Assembly (NCBI GenBank): GCA_964058805.1 | Contig: CAXKVV010002144.1 | Span: 434,001 to 498,000 of the forward strand | Source: Schoenoplectus triqueter | Taxonomy: Eukaryota > Streptophyta > Magnoliopsida > Poales > Cyperaceae | Reading direction: 5' to 3' | Length of the DNA stretch: 64,000 nt | Part shown: one piece after another, positions 1 to 11,904 of the stretch | Numbering within the stretch: the first letter of the stretch is position 1 | Layout of the letters: every line of letters begins with the position of its first letter | Notes under the pieces: generated by a model | What the model saw: only the letters and a program-made list of their open reading frames with translations | Told to the model about the DNA's origin: nothing | Databases searched by the model: none | Position numbers and translations under genes: made by a program

Positions 1-1537
1 GATGCCCACAGTTTTTAACGGGAGGGATAGCGTATCCACCTCCAGCTATCTGCATTTGCTGGGCAATCATGGCTTGAATCTCTTTCCGGGATATTCCCGT
101 TGGTTCAGCCTCCACATCTATAGTTCTATGTGGATGGGGTTTAGAATCGACGGGTTGTTTCCCCTTATGATTGCTTTTGGTACTGTGGACTCCTTCTTGA
201 CGGGAGCTACCAGCTTTGAAATTGGCGTCTTGTGATTCTTGTAATGATTTGACCGCCTTAATCAGTTCTTCGTTTTGCTTTAGCATGGTAGCGATTAGCT
301 CCCGTTGCCTAATCAGCTCTTCGTCCCGTGCCTCGATGTGGCCCTTTAATATTTCTATTTCATCGATGGGCATCTCGGGACGTGTTTCAACTTCATCTTC
401 GTTGTCGAAGAAGTCAGGGTTTTCGTTATGGTCTTCCCCTTCCCTGCTATTGCCCTCGGGGTTGACTCTCTTGGGTGGTCTCCCTTTTCTACCATTATTT
501 TTGTTGGTATTTGTGACATGAGCTTGATTAGGCGGAGACTGGTCGTCCTGGACCATATTCACCTCACCATCAGTATCTGGGTCAGTATCGTAGCTTATAC
601 TGATGGTATTGACCGAGAAGTGCTCTTCATAGCGAGCGGTTCTTCTCTTCTTCTTCGCTTGGTCAGGGGCAGTTATTTTTAGACTATTGAGTGGTATTCT
701 CGAGCCTAATCGGCTGAATACACTCTTCTGGCCCAAGCGGCTGAACACGCTCTCGGGCGGAGCGTTGGACCTGCCGGCCTTGCTGGGCTGGGCTTGAGAT
801 TGGGGCTTTATTGGCTGGGGACCCTTTGGGACCCACACCTGCTGGGTGTTAGGTGTTGCCTTTGATGTAAACCTCCTTGGGTTCGGAGTTGAGGCAATGG
901 CTTGCGGCTGAACCGTGCTTTGAGAGTGATCGGGGCGGGAGACGTATCGTCTCGATCTAGCGTTCTTGACGCTCTTCCTCTGCTTGAGGGCCCTGTGAGC
1001 CTTATAGATGGCTTCTGCAGGGGTTTGAGATTTGTCTTGGCGGCGCTGAGGCCTTTGAGTTGGGAGAGGTGTGGGCTTAGGCACCTCCCATGCCTGGCGG
1101 AGTTGGCCTGTGACCGAGTTCTTGGCCACTATTCGGAGAGCCGTGAATTTGTTGGATACTGGGATAGCTGGCCTAGCCACCAGCTGGTTTTGGTATGCAT
1201 CCAGGGCCCTCTTCCTGGACGCTTGAGAGTTACGGGCAGTTTGGGCTGCTGCCTTTGGGGCTGTCTTCTTAGACGGTCGCCTTCTCCTCTTTGGGGAGGT
1301 AGTAGGAGAGGCCATGACGTTGTTTGAGATCCCCTTGGGAGTCAGGGTGATCGATTCTTCCTCCTCGTCCGGGATGGAGATCCGGACGGTCGCGGGAGTG
1401 AAGGTGGCCACTGGAGCTGGGCCGTAAATGGTGAGTTCTTGCGGGATGGTCCCGAAGAACATGAAAAGCTTGCCCTTTGGGCTCTTTGCAGGAGTGACGG
1501 TGTAGGGAGCGAGGTTGAAGTTTCCGAAATATGCCAT
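1..1537 (-). CDS. Gag N-terminal part of element A (cut by window edge)
   Basis: Amino-terminal part of the retrotransposon Gag, the structural protein of cytoplasmic virus-like particles. It reads leftward from the ATG at 1537-1535. I read it in frame to position 2 (512 codons) and saw no stop. It aligns without net gap to 36739-38275 of element M, which fixes start and frame. Residues about 80-105 are Arg/Lys-rich, residues about 262-280 hold a doubled SVF.RLG motif, and a heptad-like Glu/Lys/Leu stretch near 390-437 predicts a coiled coil. The conserved Gag core and zinc knuckle lie beyond the window. The leader and LTR A follow directly to the right, so this is the 5' end of a minus-strand element. 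Whether the rest of A is intact cannot be seen. Confidence 0.85.
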   Translation of the reverse strand, partial: MAYFGNFNLAPYTVTPAKSPKGKLFMFFGTIPQELTIYGPAPVATFTPATVRISIPDEEEESITLTPKGISNNVMASPTTSPKRRRRPSKKTAPKAAAQTARNSQASRKRALDAYQNQLVARPAIPVSNKFTALRIVAKNSVTGQLRQAWEVPKPTPLPTQRPQRRQDKSQTPAEAIYKAHRALKQRKSVKNARSRRYVSRPDHSQSTVQPQAIASTPNPRRFTSKATPNTQQVWVPKGPQPIKPQSQAQPSKAGRSNAPPESVFSRLGQKSVFSRLGSRIPLNSLKITAPDQAKKKRRTARYEEHFSVNTISISYDTDPDTDGEVNMVQDDQSPPNQAHVTNTNKNNGRKGRPPKRVNPEGNSREGEDHNENPDFFDNEDEVETRPEMPIDEIEILKGHIEARDEELIRQRELIATMLKQNEELIKAVKSLQESQDANFKAGSSRQEGVHSTKSNHKGKQPVDSKPHPHRTIDVEAEPTGISRKEIQAMIAQQMQIAGGGYAIPPVKNCGH

Positions 1538-1676
1538 TTCCTGCAAAACAAAAATACTTGAAAATCATTAGTCATTTTAGCACATAGAAGACCACTTGTA
1601 TCTCTTAATTATTCTATTTGCCTCTCTCTTTCAGAGATAAGAGGAGAATCTAGGTCCCACTGGGCGTGCCAGATCC
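1538..1676 (-). promoter_or_regulatory. Leader, PBS and predicted 3' splice site of element A
   Basis: Untranslated leader between LTR A and the gag ATG. On the minus strand the LTR ends in CA at 1677, five bases (GGATC) follow, then the primer-binding-site candidate TGGCACGCCCAGTGGGAC at 1671-1654. It differs by one base from element M and matches element C. I could not assign the primer tRNA. Next to the ATG is a U-rich tract ending TTTTGCAG, three bases before the ATG, with a CTAAT-type branch-point candidate upstream. This is the layout of a plant intron 3' end. Confidence 0.7.
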
Positions 1677-1991
1677 TGTGCGACCCTTTTTCGCGCGCCG
1701 CCGCACCGCCGCCGGGCGATGGGTTCTGCGGAAGAAGGACACGGAGATCCCTCCCGAGCGTGCATCTGATGGGTGTCGGCCGATTCTGCCGTTTAGAGAT
1801 ATTTGGATGCACATTCAGGGGGTTTTTTAGTGATTGTGAGTTCTTGTAGATTCCGGTGGGCGCAAGCCCCCACCGTTAATTACCCTGGGCTAGGAACCTC
1901 GAGGCACCTCTGGATCTTTGAAAGAGAGAAGCAAATAGTATAGTTAAAAGATGGTCAAGTGGTCGTCTAAGTTTATAAAAAGGGGTCTACG

Positions 1992-2098
1992 GAAGATGAA
2001 CCTACAAACAGATCGGTTCAATCTATGGAAGACAAACCTACAAACAGATCGGTTTTGTCTTATGGAGGACGAACCTACAAACAGATCGGTTCAGTCCA
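1992..2098. repeat. 36-37-bp tandem repeat in LTR A, three units
   Basis: Three tandem units around the core CCTACAAACAGATCGGTT, separated by 'ATGGAAGACGAA'-like spacers. The same array has five units in both LTRs of M and in B, and three in N and E. Older LTRs C and D carry only scattered CTACTACAGA versions. It is a minisatellite within the LTR transcript region, and short open frames across it come from its period. Confidence 0.85.
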
Positions 2099-2605
2099 TG
2101 CCACCTCGAGATGTAACCTTACCAACAGACCAGGTTAATCTCTTCATAGGGGGCTTGAGGTGAGTCTACATACAGATCGACTCGACCTCCGTTGATCTAG
2201 AAGATAAACCTACAAACAGATCGGTTCAATCTTAACTAGTCAACAACCAATCACACAAAATACAACTCGAAGCGCTGAGCCGGTTGATCTTGAGGTTGGT
2301 GAATCAGGAGAAGGGTGGATATGGCCCACGTGTTTCTTCTCACCGATCTTCTAGATCATGAATTCGAAGCACTAAGCCGATTCATAAACCTAGGAAACAC
2401 AATTGCACACAATGTCAAACCTGAAGCGCTGGGCCAGTTCAACATTGAGGCATGTGTTAGTGAAGGAACCTACCTACAGAACGGTTCACATTCACTGTTT
2501 TGTGGATGAATCTACCTACAGACCGATTCAATCTCACAGTCTCGGGAAATGAGCCAGGAGACAAACTCATCGACGGACGAGTTCAGTCTTGCCAGCTCAA
2601 ATGGT

Positions 2606-2894
2606 CATGAATTACTTGTTCATGACACCGAGTCATTAAGATGTCGCTTCGCTCGGACATCTTAATGTTCTTCTTCTTCAAAGTCGACATATCTCCCCAT
2701 GCTGATGTCGTAGCTTTGGTCATTCTTCAGCGAGCGTCGAGATGTTCTTGTCTCGACTAGTCATTCTATATGTTGCATTACTTGTGCAAAATTACTATGT
2801 TGCCCTACACCCCTTGTGTGAGCGTATTCAATCATGAGTTACTTGCTCATGGCAGCGAGTCATTAAGATGTCACCTATCTAGGACATCATAATG
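2606..2894. other. Duplicated pair of stem-loops in LTR A
   Basis: Two kinds of inverted repeat occur in the order 1-2-1-2. Type 1 has 6-bp arms (CATGAA / TTCATG at 2606-2624; CATGAG / CTCATG at 2833-2851). Type 2 has 12-bp arms: CATTAAGATGTC at 2634-2645 pairs perfectly with GACATCTTAATG at 2656-2667, and imperfectly at 2861-2894. The pair spacing of about 230 bp shows a segmental duplication inside the LTR. Older LTRs C and D keep a single pair. Confidence 0.65.
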
Positions 2895-2919
2895 TTCTTC
2901 TTCTTCAGAGTCGACATAC

Positions 2920-3330
2920 ATCTCCATGTTAATATCGCAGCTCTGGTTATTCTTCATCAAACATCAAGATGTTCCTGTCTCGACGTGTCTCTGCATGTTG
3001 CTATCGAAGCCTTAATCGTCCTATGTCAAGATGTTCTTGTCTCGACATATTTTATTATTCTTCACTCAAGTGTCAAGATGTTCTTGTCTCAACATATCTT
3101 CTCATGTTGCTATCGAAGCCTTAATCATCCTACGTCAAAATGTTCCTGTCTCGACGTATCTTATTATTCTTTATCAAATGTCGAGATGTTCTTGTCTCGA
3201 CGTATCTTCTCCTGTTGCTATCAAAGCCCTAATCTTCTCACGTCAAGATGTTCCTGTCTCAACGCATCTTTTCGTGTTGTCATTGCAACCTTATTTATCC
3301 TCCGTCAAGGTGTTCTCGTCTTGACTAATC
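2920..3330. repeat. Degenerate ~108-bp tandem repeats in LTR A
   Basis: Repeats of a module containing GTCAAGATGTTCTTGTCTCG alternating with CATGTTGCTATCAAAGCC-like sequence. The period is exactly 108 bp where the array is freshest (element M, 14753, 14861, 14969). Several frames stay open across it only because the period is a multiple of three. Confidence 0.75.
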
Positions 3331-3409
3331 ATTCTAAATGTTATATCATGTGTGCAAATGTTCTTATGTGGCTCTACACTTCTTATGTGAGCATATTTAT
3401 TCATTTCTA

Positions 3410-3466
3410 AAATGCACAAAGTCTGTTATATAATATCTTCCATTATTAATTTTATTATGAAGATGC

Positions 3467-3511
<45 letters not shown>

Positions 3512-4730
3512 GTATATTCCTATTACTATTATTATTTTTTATTATTATTATTTTTATTTCTTAAACTCTATTTATCTATGTAGAAAATTATTTACAAAAA
3601 TAATAGGAAAAGGGGTTAGCTATTTAACTAGATTTTCATTTATATTTTTGGGATTTTTATAATAGCTAAAATAGTAGAATTTTATTTTTATTATTTCTAA
3701 ATTCTATTTATTCTGTAGAAAATCACTTACAAAAATAGAAAATAAAATGGCTATGATTTTTTATTTGTATTTTTAAAATGTTTATAATAGCCAAAGTAAT
3801 AGAATTTTATTATTATATTTTATTATACTATTCGTTATGTAAGAATCATTTGCAAAATTAAAAGATGGTTAGCTATACTATTTTACTATTATTATTCTAT
3901 TATTATTATTATTTTTTTTTTAATATCTATAATAGCTAAAAAGAAATCATTACTAATATTCTATCTTATTTATTATACTATTCATTATATCTATTCTTAT
4001 TATTTCTATTTATTATCTATAGAAAAGTATAAGATTTTTATTATTAGTTGAAAATAGTCATAAGAGATGAAATTCATTATGTTTTTATTACAACTATTAT
4101 TTTTATTACATTTTATTCATCAAAAGTATATTATTATTATTTTTTTTATTGTATATGTTTGTATAGAAATGACAAAAGAAATACAATTCATATTATAAAA
4201 CTATATTATCATTCTTTATTATAAAAGAAAATGCATTTTACTATTTATTACCATGGTAGTGTATTTTTGTATATTTTGTGCTATTTATTTTTATTATTCT
4301 TTTTACAGAAAATATCAATATAATATCTATTATTATTATTATATATATTTTTATTTATCAAAGAATATAGCCAATCTCACTTTTATTATAATATATTACT
4401 ATCATCATTATTATTTCATGGAAAATCACTTGAAAAATCACTAAAATATATCTAGTTATTATTGATGATTTTTATTTGTATTTTTGGAATTTTTATAGTA
4501 TTTAAAATGGCAAGTCAAAGCTAGGTCAAATATACCAATATATGTAATGTATTTTGTTTTTAAATTGTTTTATCATGATTATATTTTTAAAACTGGAATA
4601 TTATTGTATAGAAAAATATTATGAAAAATAAGAAAATTTTAGAAACAAATTTGAGTCAATTTGGAGTTCAGAAACATTTTCAAATCATTTATTTACTATT
4701 TAATTTTAATATTCTGTTATTAATTTAATG
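3410..4730. repeat. AT-rich LTR core with (ATT)n, LTR A
   Basis: About 1.3 kb of very AT-rich DNA made of imperfect short repeats (AATAGCTAAA, ATTTTTATTATT) and a perfect (TTA)n/(ATT)n run at about 3471-3512. Every LTR in the window carries the corresponding segment (B 8830-10085, M 15100-16350 and 40222-41470, N 22190-23470, C 44564-45270, D 51255-52560). No coding potential is seen. Confidence 0.85.
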
Positions 4731-6033
4731 GGCTTCAATTAGAATGGGCCAAGATTTAATTTACAGTTGGGCCCAACGTGCGACTGGGCTATCCTCCTTC
4801 TGTTATTATTATTTCGTTGGGCCCAATATGGCACTGGGCCGATTTCCTTTTTAACTCGGTTATTTAATATAAGCCATTAGATTTACTCCGAGATTAATTC
4901 TTGTGAGATGAGAGGCCCAGATTTATCCAATCAAATATCTATTTATAAGTCCCGTTCAATGATTATTAGATTCGTGCCGATGCGCCAAGATCTGTGCCGA
5001 GCACTTCTAAATTCACACTATTGGATCGAACGCTGCCGTCTTCTTCGGCGATTCACGCCGGTGATCCTCATCTCCGGCAGAAGATCAGGACATACAGATA
5101 CTATCGTCTCATTCTGTAAAATCTGTCTGTCACCTCTGATTAGCGATCACTACGGTGGTGGATGATGGGAGACGGTACCGTTCAATCTTGCATTGCTTGT
5201 TTCGGTACCGAGGTGACTTGATACCGAATTAGCCTCAATTGATCATCAATTCTTGCGATTCTTGCTTCGTAGCGCATCGTCTTTGAATGCTTATCACGTT
5301 AGTGTAATGCATACCCGTCAAGGCCTCTTCAGATTTCAAGAATAGGGCCGATAACACCCAGTGTCATCGTTGCAGTGAAATTTCACTGTGTCCGGTATTG
5401 AATTAGACCCCTTGGCTTGTCCAATACCTCGGATTGGTGTCACTCAGGCCTAAAGGCTCACCCGACTCTAGTCAGGGCCAGTGGCTCGCTGAGCTTTCCA
5501 ATACATTTGATCAATCCATGTTCTAATAGTAAACAGTATACCAGATCTGTCAGAATCAATGTTTTTACTATGAAAGTTGCATAAATTGAAGCCTTTTATC
5601 AATTATTAGTATAAAGTCAAGGCAATGGAGATAATTATCCTTTGATCTTCAATCTTTTCAACAGAAATATAAAAGAAAAGAGAGAAAGCAAATGAAATTC
5701 AATGGAATAGCAAGAATAAAGGATTGTGAAGAAGAAACAACAAGAACAAGAAACATTTGCTGAAATCAATGTAAATTGAACATAATGGATCAAACCTGAT
5801 CTTATTATCTAGGGGATAAAGTAAGGAAAAATCAAATCTGGTCTCAATGCTACTCCTTGTTATCTGAATCTCCTCCCTTCTTCTAAGTTTCATGCAATGC
5901 TGATTGAGTTCTTCAAGTTATCACTGAGATCAATCAATCAGCAAATCGAGTTTTGTGGAAGAAATGAGAGTTAGTGAATCTTCAATAATGGAGGGGCTCT
6001 CACTCTTGGGGGTTGATCAATTGCTGCTCCAGT

Positions 6034-6043
6034 GTTTATATAG
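6034..6043 (-). promoter_or_regulatory. TATA box of LTR A
   Basis: Minus-strand CTATATAAAC in a locally conserved context shared with M (25656-25665, 42991-43000), N (20670-20679) and D (53952-53961). It places U3 at about 1.6 kb and leaves about 4.3 kb for R plus U5. Transcription start is inferred about 30 bp downstream, near a short C tract. Confidence 0.65.
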
Positions 6044-7652
6044 GCTCAATTACATCTCAATTGTGTTTCTTTATGCACCAATTGTGTTTCTTTGATCCCA
6101 CAGATCGATGAGGTGGCAAATCTCTAGCCCTTGATCCAATTGTTGAATGGTGTGGATCAATCTGGAATGTGCTTGTTGTGAGCAAAATTGATGATTTGGA
6201 TCGCCAGCGTGGCATTGTATTCACACCTCAATTCTTCTTTGCTCCCACCCTTTCAAACACCAAGTGAATTGATGCAATTTTATTACCTTCGGTTCTGTAC
6301 ACCCATTTCATCATGGAAATATGCATAAAGGGAATCAATTCGCACCAGCAACGGTTTCAACCACATCGTGGGACCCACCAAATGTTATCTCAACCGCCAA
6401 TTTGTCTAATTAGTTCTCAAATCGTTCAATTGAATTTTTACACCCGATCCTTTTCCCTTGAATACGAGTGACGTATAGTGCACTATATCAAATGGAAATT
6501 ACTTCATCGCATTCTCCTTGTCGAAAGCTTTCCAACGGTATAAAGTTTATAAATTTTCATCACCATTTGAATATTTTTCCATTTTCAATTTGATTTCACT
6601 CAAAAATCGGGTCAGAGGAGAACTCGCAGCAATGGAGAAGAAGGCCAGCGTTCTCTGTCTCTGTGGGACCCTTCGGCAGTGAAAAGAGTGAAGGGGTCGT
6701 GCCTCTGTCTCCGTGGGGCCCTTTCATCAGCGGGAGAAATGAAGAGAGGAAGTGGAGCAGCTCAGGTAGACTAAGCGCACGTGATCCGGCCCCGCATGTA
6801 AGGTTTAATGAGAGACAATGATAATGCACCAGGTTCACACAAATATTTGCTCTTTCAAAAAAACCTCCAGCGCCAAACTCATCCTTCCTATGCTTAGCGT
6901 CTCCCATTTGCACACAGCTAGGCCTTTAACCCCAAGTTGCACCCAAAAGAACCATTGATTAAACCCTGGCCCTTGGATTAATCTGATTTTCTTTCTCCAA
7001 TTGATTTTAATAGATCCCTTCATCCAAAAATCATGAAATTTTCACCAAAATTTTCTAAAATCATGATGATCATCTCTGTATTTTCATATTCCATTTTTAC
7101 CCCTGTCTGCTTGTGCTAAAAATTCCATGATCAATAAAACCCTGTTTTATTCTTATAAAAATCCCTATTTATCAGTTGTAGATCAGTGTCTCTGCCAAAT
7201 AACTTCTCCTTGCAGAAACCACCCTAACTAAATACCAATTAGACTTATATTGATATTCATTAGGGTTTGATTTGATCAAATGCTGACTACTTATCAGCAA
7301 TTAATACAAATCTAGACTTGATCAGGTGGTTGCTCCCAGCTTTGGCACCTGATCAGTCTTGTGAAATTGACTTTCAATCCCTTAACATGAGGGTAATTTG
7401 GTCATAGAGCTGACTACTTATCAGCAATTGACACAAATTAAAGCATGGTTAGGTGGTTGCTCACAGCTTTGGCACCAGGTCAGCCTTGAAAGCAAAAATC
7501 ACATTGGGATTTCTCATGATTGGTTGTATCAAAATACTGGCTTGGCATTGATACTATTCCATGTAGTACAGGGATTGTACTGCTTCAGCTCATAGGGTTT
7601 GACCTTGGCTTTCTCTCTTGTATTTCTTCCTTTAACCTTTCAGGGGTAAACA

Positions 7653-9987
7653 GTATGTAATTCAAACTTCTATTGGAATAACAGTATAGTCGTCAGTGAA
7701 TTTTCTATCTTTTCTGTTGATTTCCACCTTTCTACTCTTTTCTTTGTGAATTGCTTGATTTGATTCTTATATTTGCTTCATTTCTTGAGTGAATTTTGAT
7801 CACAGAGGTTGTAATTGAACTGGTTAAATCGATTGATCTCGGTTAAAACCTGAGAACTCGATACCAGTAGGAATTCTTGCTTTGATTCTTTGTTTAAACG
7901 TCAAATTCATCTTAGTTTGTGTTTGTATCTTGTATATTCAAGGTTGTAGTGTTATTCAAAGTCGATTGATCTCAGTTTTAACTTGAGAACTCGACGAAAT
8001 TAATGATCTTCAATAAGTTATCGCGCCGTGTCAGATAAATTGAGTTTCAAGTCGGAATCAGAAAGAAATTACATGGATCATTGAATATAGTCGGTTTACA
8101 ATTGTTGTGATAAAGCTTATTAAGTGAATAATTAGCATTGAAAACAAGTTGATAACTGGAATTTCGAGTGAATTGTAACTGGTACCGAACGGTACCATCA
8201 CATGCTTGGCTTAGCAGAATTATGAGTCGATTTGAATGTTGCTAAGGGCTTTCATACATGTTAGCATATACAGGCGATGCAAATCAAGCAGTCAATTGTC
8301 GAAAATATCGATTGATTTTGTTGAATTTGCAAAGATTGTTCATTGATACCGAACGGTACCAATCTGTTTCAAGTGGTGCTAGTAGACAGCGTTATTCACC
8401 GTATTGATCGTCAATCAGCCACCGTGGAACATCTTCTCGTGTTAAAACGACGCTAAGGAAGTCATCTGATCGGCAAGAGATGATCTCAGTCGCCGGCGCC
8501 ACCGTGAGCACGAATATTAAAGGATTTATAGATCAGAGAATCACAGAAGTGTATCGGCGCAAATATTGGCGCCTCGACGCAAATATTGATGTATGCGCAC
8601 GGATCATGAAGAGATCGGACGTATGAAGTAAAGCGCCGTATTAAATAAAGATGCGAATATGAATCTGGGCCGTCCATCTAATACAACTCAATCTTGAAGC
8701 ATATCCGGCGGCCCAAATAAGAATAAAGTTAAATAAAAGATAGGCGCTGATCTTGATATAGATCTGGCGGCCCATATTAAACCCATTAATTAAATAATAA
8801 CAGAATAGTGATAATATAGAGTAAATAAATGATTTGAAAATGTTCCTGAACTCCAAATTGACTCAAATTTGTTTCTAAAGTTTCCTTATTTTTCATATTA
8901 TTTTTCTATATGATAATATTCTAGTTTTAAAAATATAATCATGATAAAACAATTTAAAAGCAAAAGACATTACCTATATTGATATGTTTGACCTAGCTTT
9001 GACTTGTCATTTTAAATACTATAAAAATTCCAAAAATTCAAATAAAAGTCATAAATAATAACTAGATATATTTTACTGATTTTTCAAGTGATTTTTCATG
9101 AAATAATAATGATAATAGTAATATGCCATAATAAATGATGAGATTAGCTATATTCTTTGATAAATAAAAAAATAAATAATAATAGATATTATGTTGATAT
9201 TTTCTGTAAAAAGAATAATAAAAATAAATAGCACAAAAGAAAAATACAAAAATATATACTACCATGATAATAGATAGTAAATACATTTTCTTTTATAATA
9301 AAGAATGATAATATAGTTTTATAATAAAATGAATTGCATTTCTTTTGTTATTTCTATAAAAATATACAATAAAAATATTTTTGATGAATAAAATGAAACA
9401 AAATAATAGTTGTAATAAAAATATAATGAATTTCATCTCTCATGGCTATTTTTCAACTAATAATAGTAATAATAAAAAAAATCTTATGTTTTTCTATGGA
9501 TAATAAATAGAAATAATAAAAAAATATATAATGAATAGTATAATAAATAGGATAGAATATTAATAATGATTTCTTTTTAGCTATTACAGATTTTAAAAAT
9601 AAAAAATAAAAAAAAAATAATAATAATACAAAATAATATAGCTAACCATCTTTTGATTTTGTAAATAATTTCTACATAATGAGTGATGTTTCAACATAAT
9701 AGAATATAATAATAAAATTCTATTACTTTGGCTATTTTAAAAATACAAATAAAAAAAATCATAGCCATTTTATTTTCTATTATTTTTGTAAGTGATTTTC
9801 TACAAAATAAATAGAGTTTAGAAATAATAAAAATAAAATTCTACTATTTTAGCTATTATAAAAATCCCAAAAATATAAATAAAATTCTAGTTATTAGCTA
9901 ACCCCTTTTCCTATTATTTTTGTAAGTAATTTTTCTACATAGATAAATAGAGTTTAAGAAATAAAAAAAAATAATAATAAAAATAAA

Positions 9988-10027
<40 letters not shown>

Positions 10028-11765
10028 ATCTTTATAATAAAAATAATAATGAAAGATATTATATAATAGACTTTGTGCATTTTAGAAATGAATAAATAAG
10101 CTCACATAAGGATTGTAGAGCCACATGAGAATGTTTGCACACATGATGTAACATTTAGAACGATCAGTCAGGACAAGAACATCTTGATGGAGGATAAACA
10201 AGGTTGCAACGACAACACGAAAAGATACGTCGAGACAGGAACATTTTGACGTAGGATGACTAAAGCTTCGATAGCAACATGAGAAGATGCGTTGAGACAA
10301 GAACATCTTTGACGCAGGATGATTAAGGCTTTGATAGCAACATGAGGAGATATGTCGAGACAGGAATATCTTGACGTTTGATGAAGAATAACCAGAGCTG
10401 CGATATTAACATGGAGATGTATGTCGACTCTGAGGAAGAAGAACATTACGATGTCCTAGAGAGGTGACATCTTAATGACTTACTACCATGAGCAAGCAAC
10501 TCATGATTGAATACGCTCACACAAGGGGTGTAGGGCAACATAGTAATTTTGCACAAGTAATGCAATATGTAGAATGATTAGTCGACACAAGAACACCTTG
10601 ACGCTCGCTGAAGAATGACCAAGGCTATGACATCAGCATGGAGAGATATGTCGACTTTGAAGAAGAAGAACATTACGATGTCCGAGAGAAGTGACATCTT
10701 AATGACTCGGTGTCATGAACAAGTAATTCATGACCATTTGAACTAGCAAGACTGAACTCACCCGTCGATGAGTTTGTCTTCTGGTTCATCTCCCGAGATT
10801 GTGAGATTGAATCGTTCTGTAGTAGATTCATCCACAAAACAGTGAATGTGAACCGTTCTGTAGGTTGGTTCCTTCACTAACACATGCCTCAATGTTGAAC
10901 TGGCCCAGCGCTTCAGGTTTGACATTGTGTGTAATTGTGTTTCCTAGGTTTATGAATCGGCTTAGTGCTTCGAATTCATGATCTAGAAGATCGGTGAGAA
11001 GAAACACGTGGGCCATATCCACCCTTCTCCTGATTCACCAACCTCAAGATCAACCGGCTCAGCGCTTCGAGTTGTATTTTGTGTGATTGGTTGTTGACTA
11101 GTTAAGATTGAACCGTTCTGTAGTAGGTTTATCTTCTAGATCAACGGAGGTCGAGTCGTTCTGTATGTAGACTCACCTCAAGCCCCTCTGAAGAGATCAA
11201 CCTGGTCTGTAGTAAAGTTACATCTCGAGGTGGCATAGACTGAACCGATCTGTTTGTAGGTTCGTCTTTCATAGGACAAAACCGATCTGTTTGTAGGTTT
11301 GTCTTCCATAGAATTAAGTAGAGATTGAACCGATCTGTTTGTAGGTTCGTCTTCCACAGGGTTAAATAAAGACTGAACCAATCTGTTTGTAGGTTCGTCT
11401 TCCACAGGGTTAAATAAAGACTGAACCGATCTGTTTGTAGGTTCGTCTTCCATGGACCCCTCTTTTATGAACCCAGACGACCACTTGACCATCTTTTAAC
11501 TATACTATTTACTTCTCTCTTTCAAAGATCCAGAGGTGCCTCGAGGTTAGTAACCCAGGGTAATTAACGGTGGGGGCTTGCGCCCACCGGAATCTACAAG
11601 AACTCACAATCACTAAAAAAACCCCTGAATGTGCATCCAAATATCTCTAAACGGCAGAATCGGCGGACACCCAGCAGATGCACGCTCGGGAGGGATCTCC
11701 GTGTCCTTCTTCCGCGAACCCATCGCCCAGCGGCGGTGCGGCGGCGCGCGAAAAAGTGTCGCACA
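7653..11765 (+). mobile_element. LTR B, 3' part (plus orientation)
   Basis: The downstream 4.1 kb of a family LTR in plus orientation, ending GTCGCACA at 11765. Its upstream part is displaced to the left of element A, outside the window. It contains GGTACC palindromes (8181-8196), the AT-rich core (8830-10085), 108-bp-type repeats (about 10160-10440) and five 36-37-bp repeats (about 11240-11455). The sequence after its end is leader of element C in the opposite direction, so B either inserted there or ends there as a 3' LTR. Its own PBS is absent. Confidence 0.85.
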
Positions 11766-11904
11766 CCTGCAAAAACAAAAATACTTGAAAATTATTAGTC
11801 ATTTTTAGCGCATAGAAGACCACTTGTATCTTTTAACTATTCTATTTTCTTCTCTCTTTCAAAGATAAGAGGAGAATCTAGGTCCCACTGGGCGTGCCAG
11901 ATCC
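11766..11904 (-). promoter_or_regulatory. Leader and PBS of element C
   Basis: Minus-strand leader homologous to 38276-38413. The PBS candidate is at 11899-11882 in the same variant as element A. The leader is cut at the left exactly at the splice-acceptor sequence (CCTGCAAAA in plus) by the end of LTR B, so the gag start of C is separated from its leader and not visible here. Confidence 0.75.

Larger units (their letters stand above)
1677..7652 (-). mobile_element. 5' LTR of element A, short subfamily (5976 bp)
   Basis: Complete LTR read on the minus strand from TGTTTACCCC (7652) to GGGTCGCACA (1677). The boundaries are shown by the PBS and gag on the left and by foreign LTR sequence on the right. 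In plus order it holds a GC-rich end (1677-1900), three 36-37-bp repeats, two stem-loop pairs, degenerate 108-bp repeats, an AT-rich core (about 3410-4730), a mixed region with GGTACC palindromes, a TATA box (6034-6043) and a 1.6-kb upstream zone. It lacks the extra TATA units and G-box block of the long subfamily. It encodes no protein I trust. It inserted into LTR B; the expected target duplication would start GTATG at 7653, but its partner is outside the window. Confidence 0.9.

Noticed and set aside
1654..1671. Assigning the PBS to a particular tRNA
   Set aside because: The 18 bases do not match with confidence any plant tRNA 3' end I can recall, so the primer is left open.
2315..2509. 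64-codon frame recurring in most LTRs (also 10828-11022, 13999-14193, 24259-24453, 39121-39315)
   Set aside because: It runs antisense to the element. C and D lack it through a one-base indel, and E has a stop in it. Its recurrence is explained by recent shared ancestry of the LTRs.
4908..5165. Possible host exon in the mid-LTR GC-rich patch
   Set aside because: The patch recurs at the same place in other LTRs (about 16700-16900, 41850-42020, 52750-53000), so it is an LTR module.
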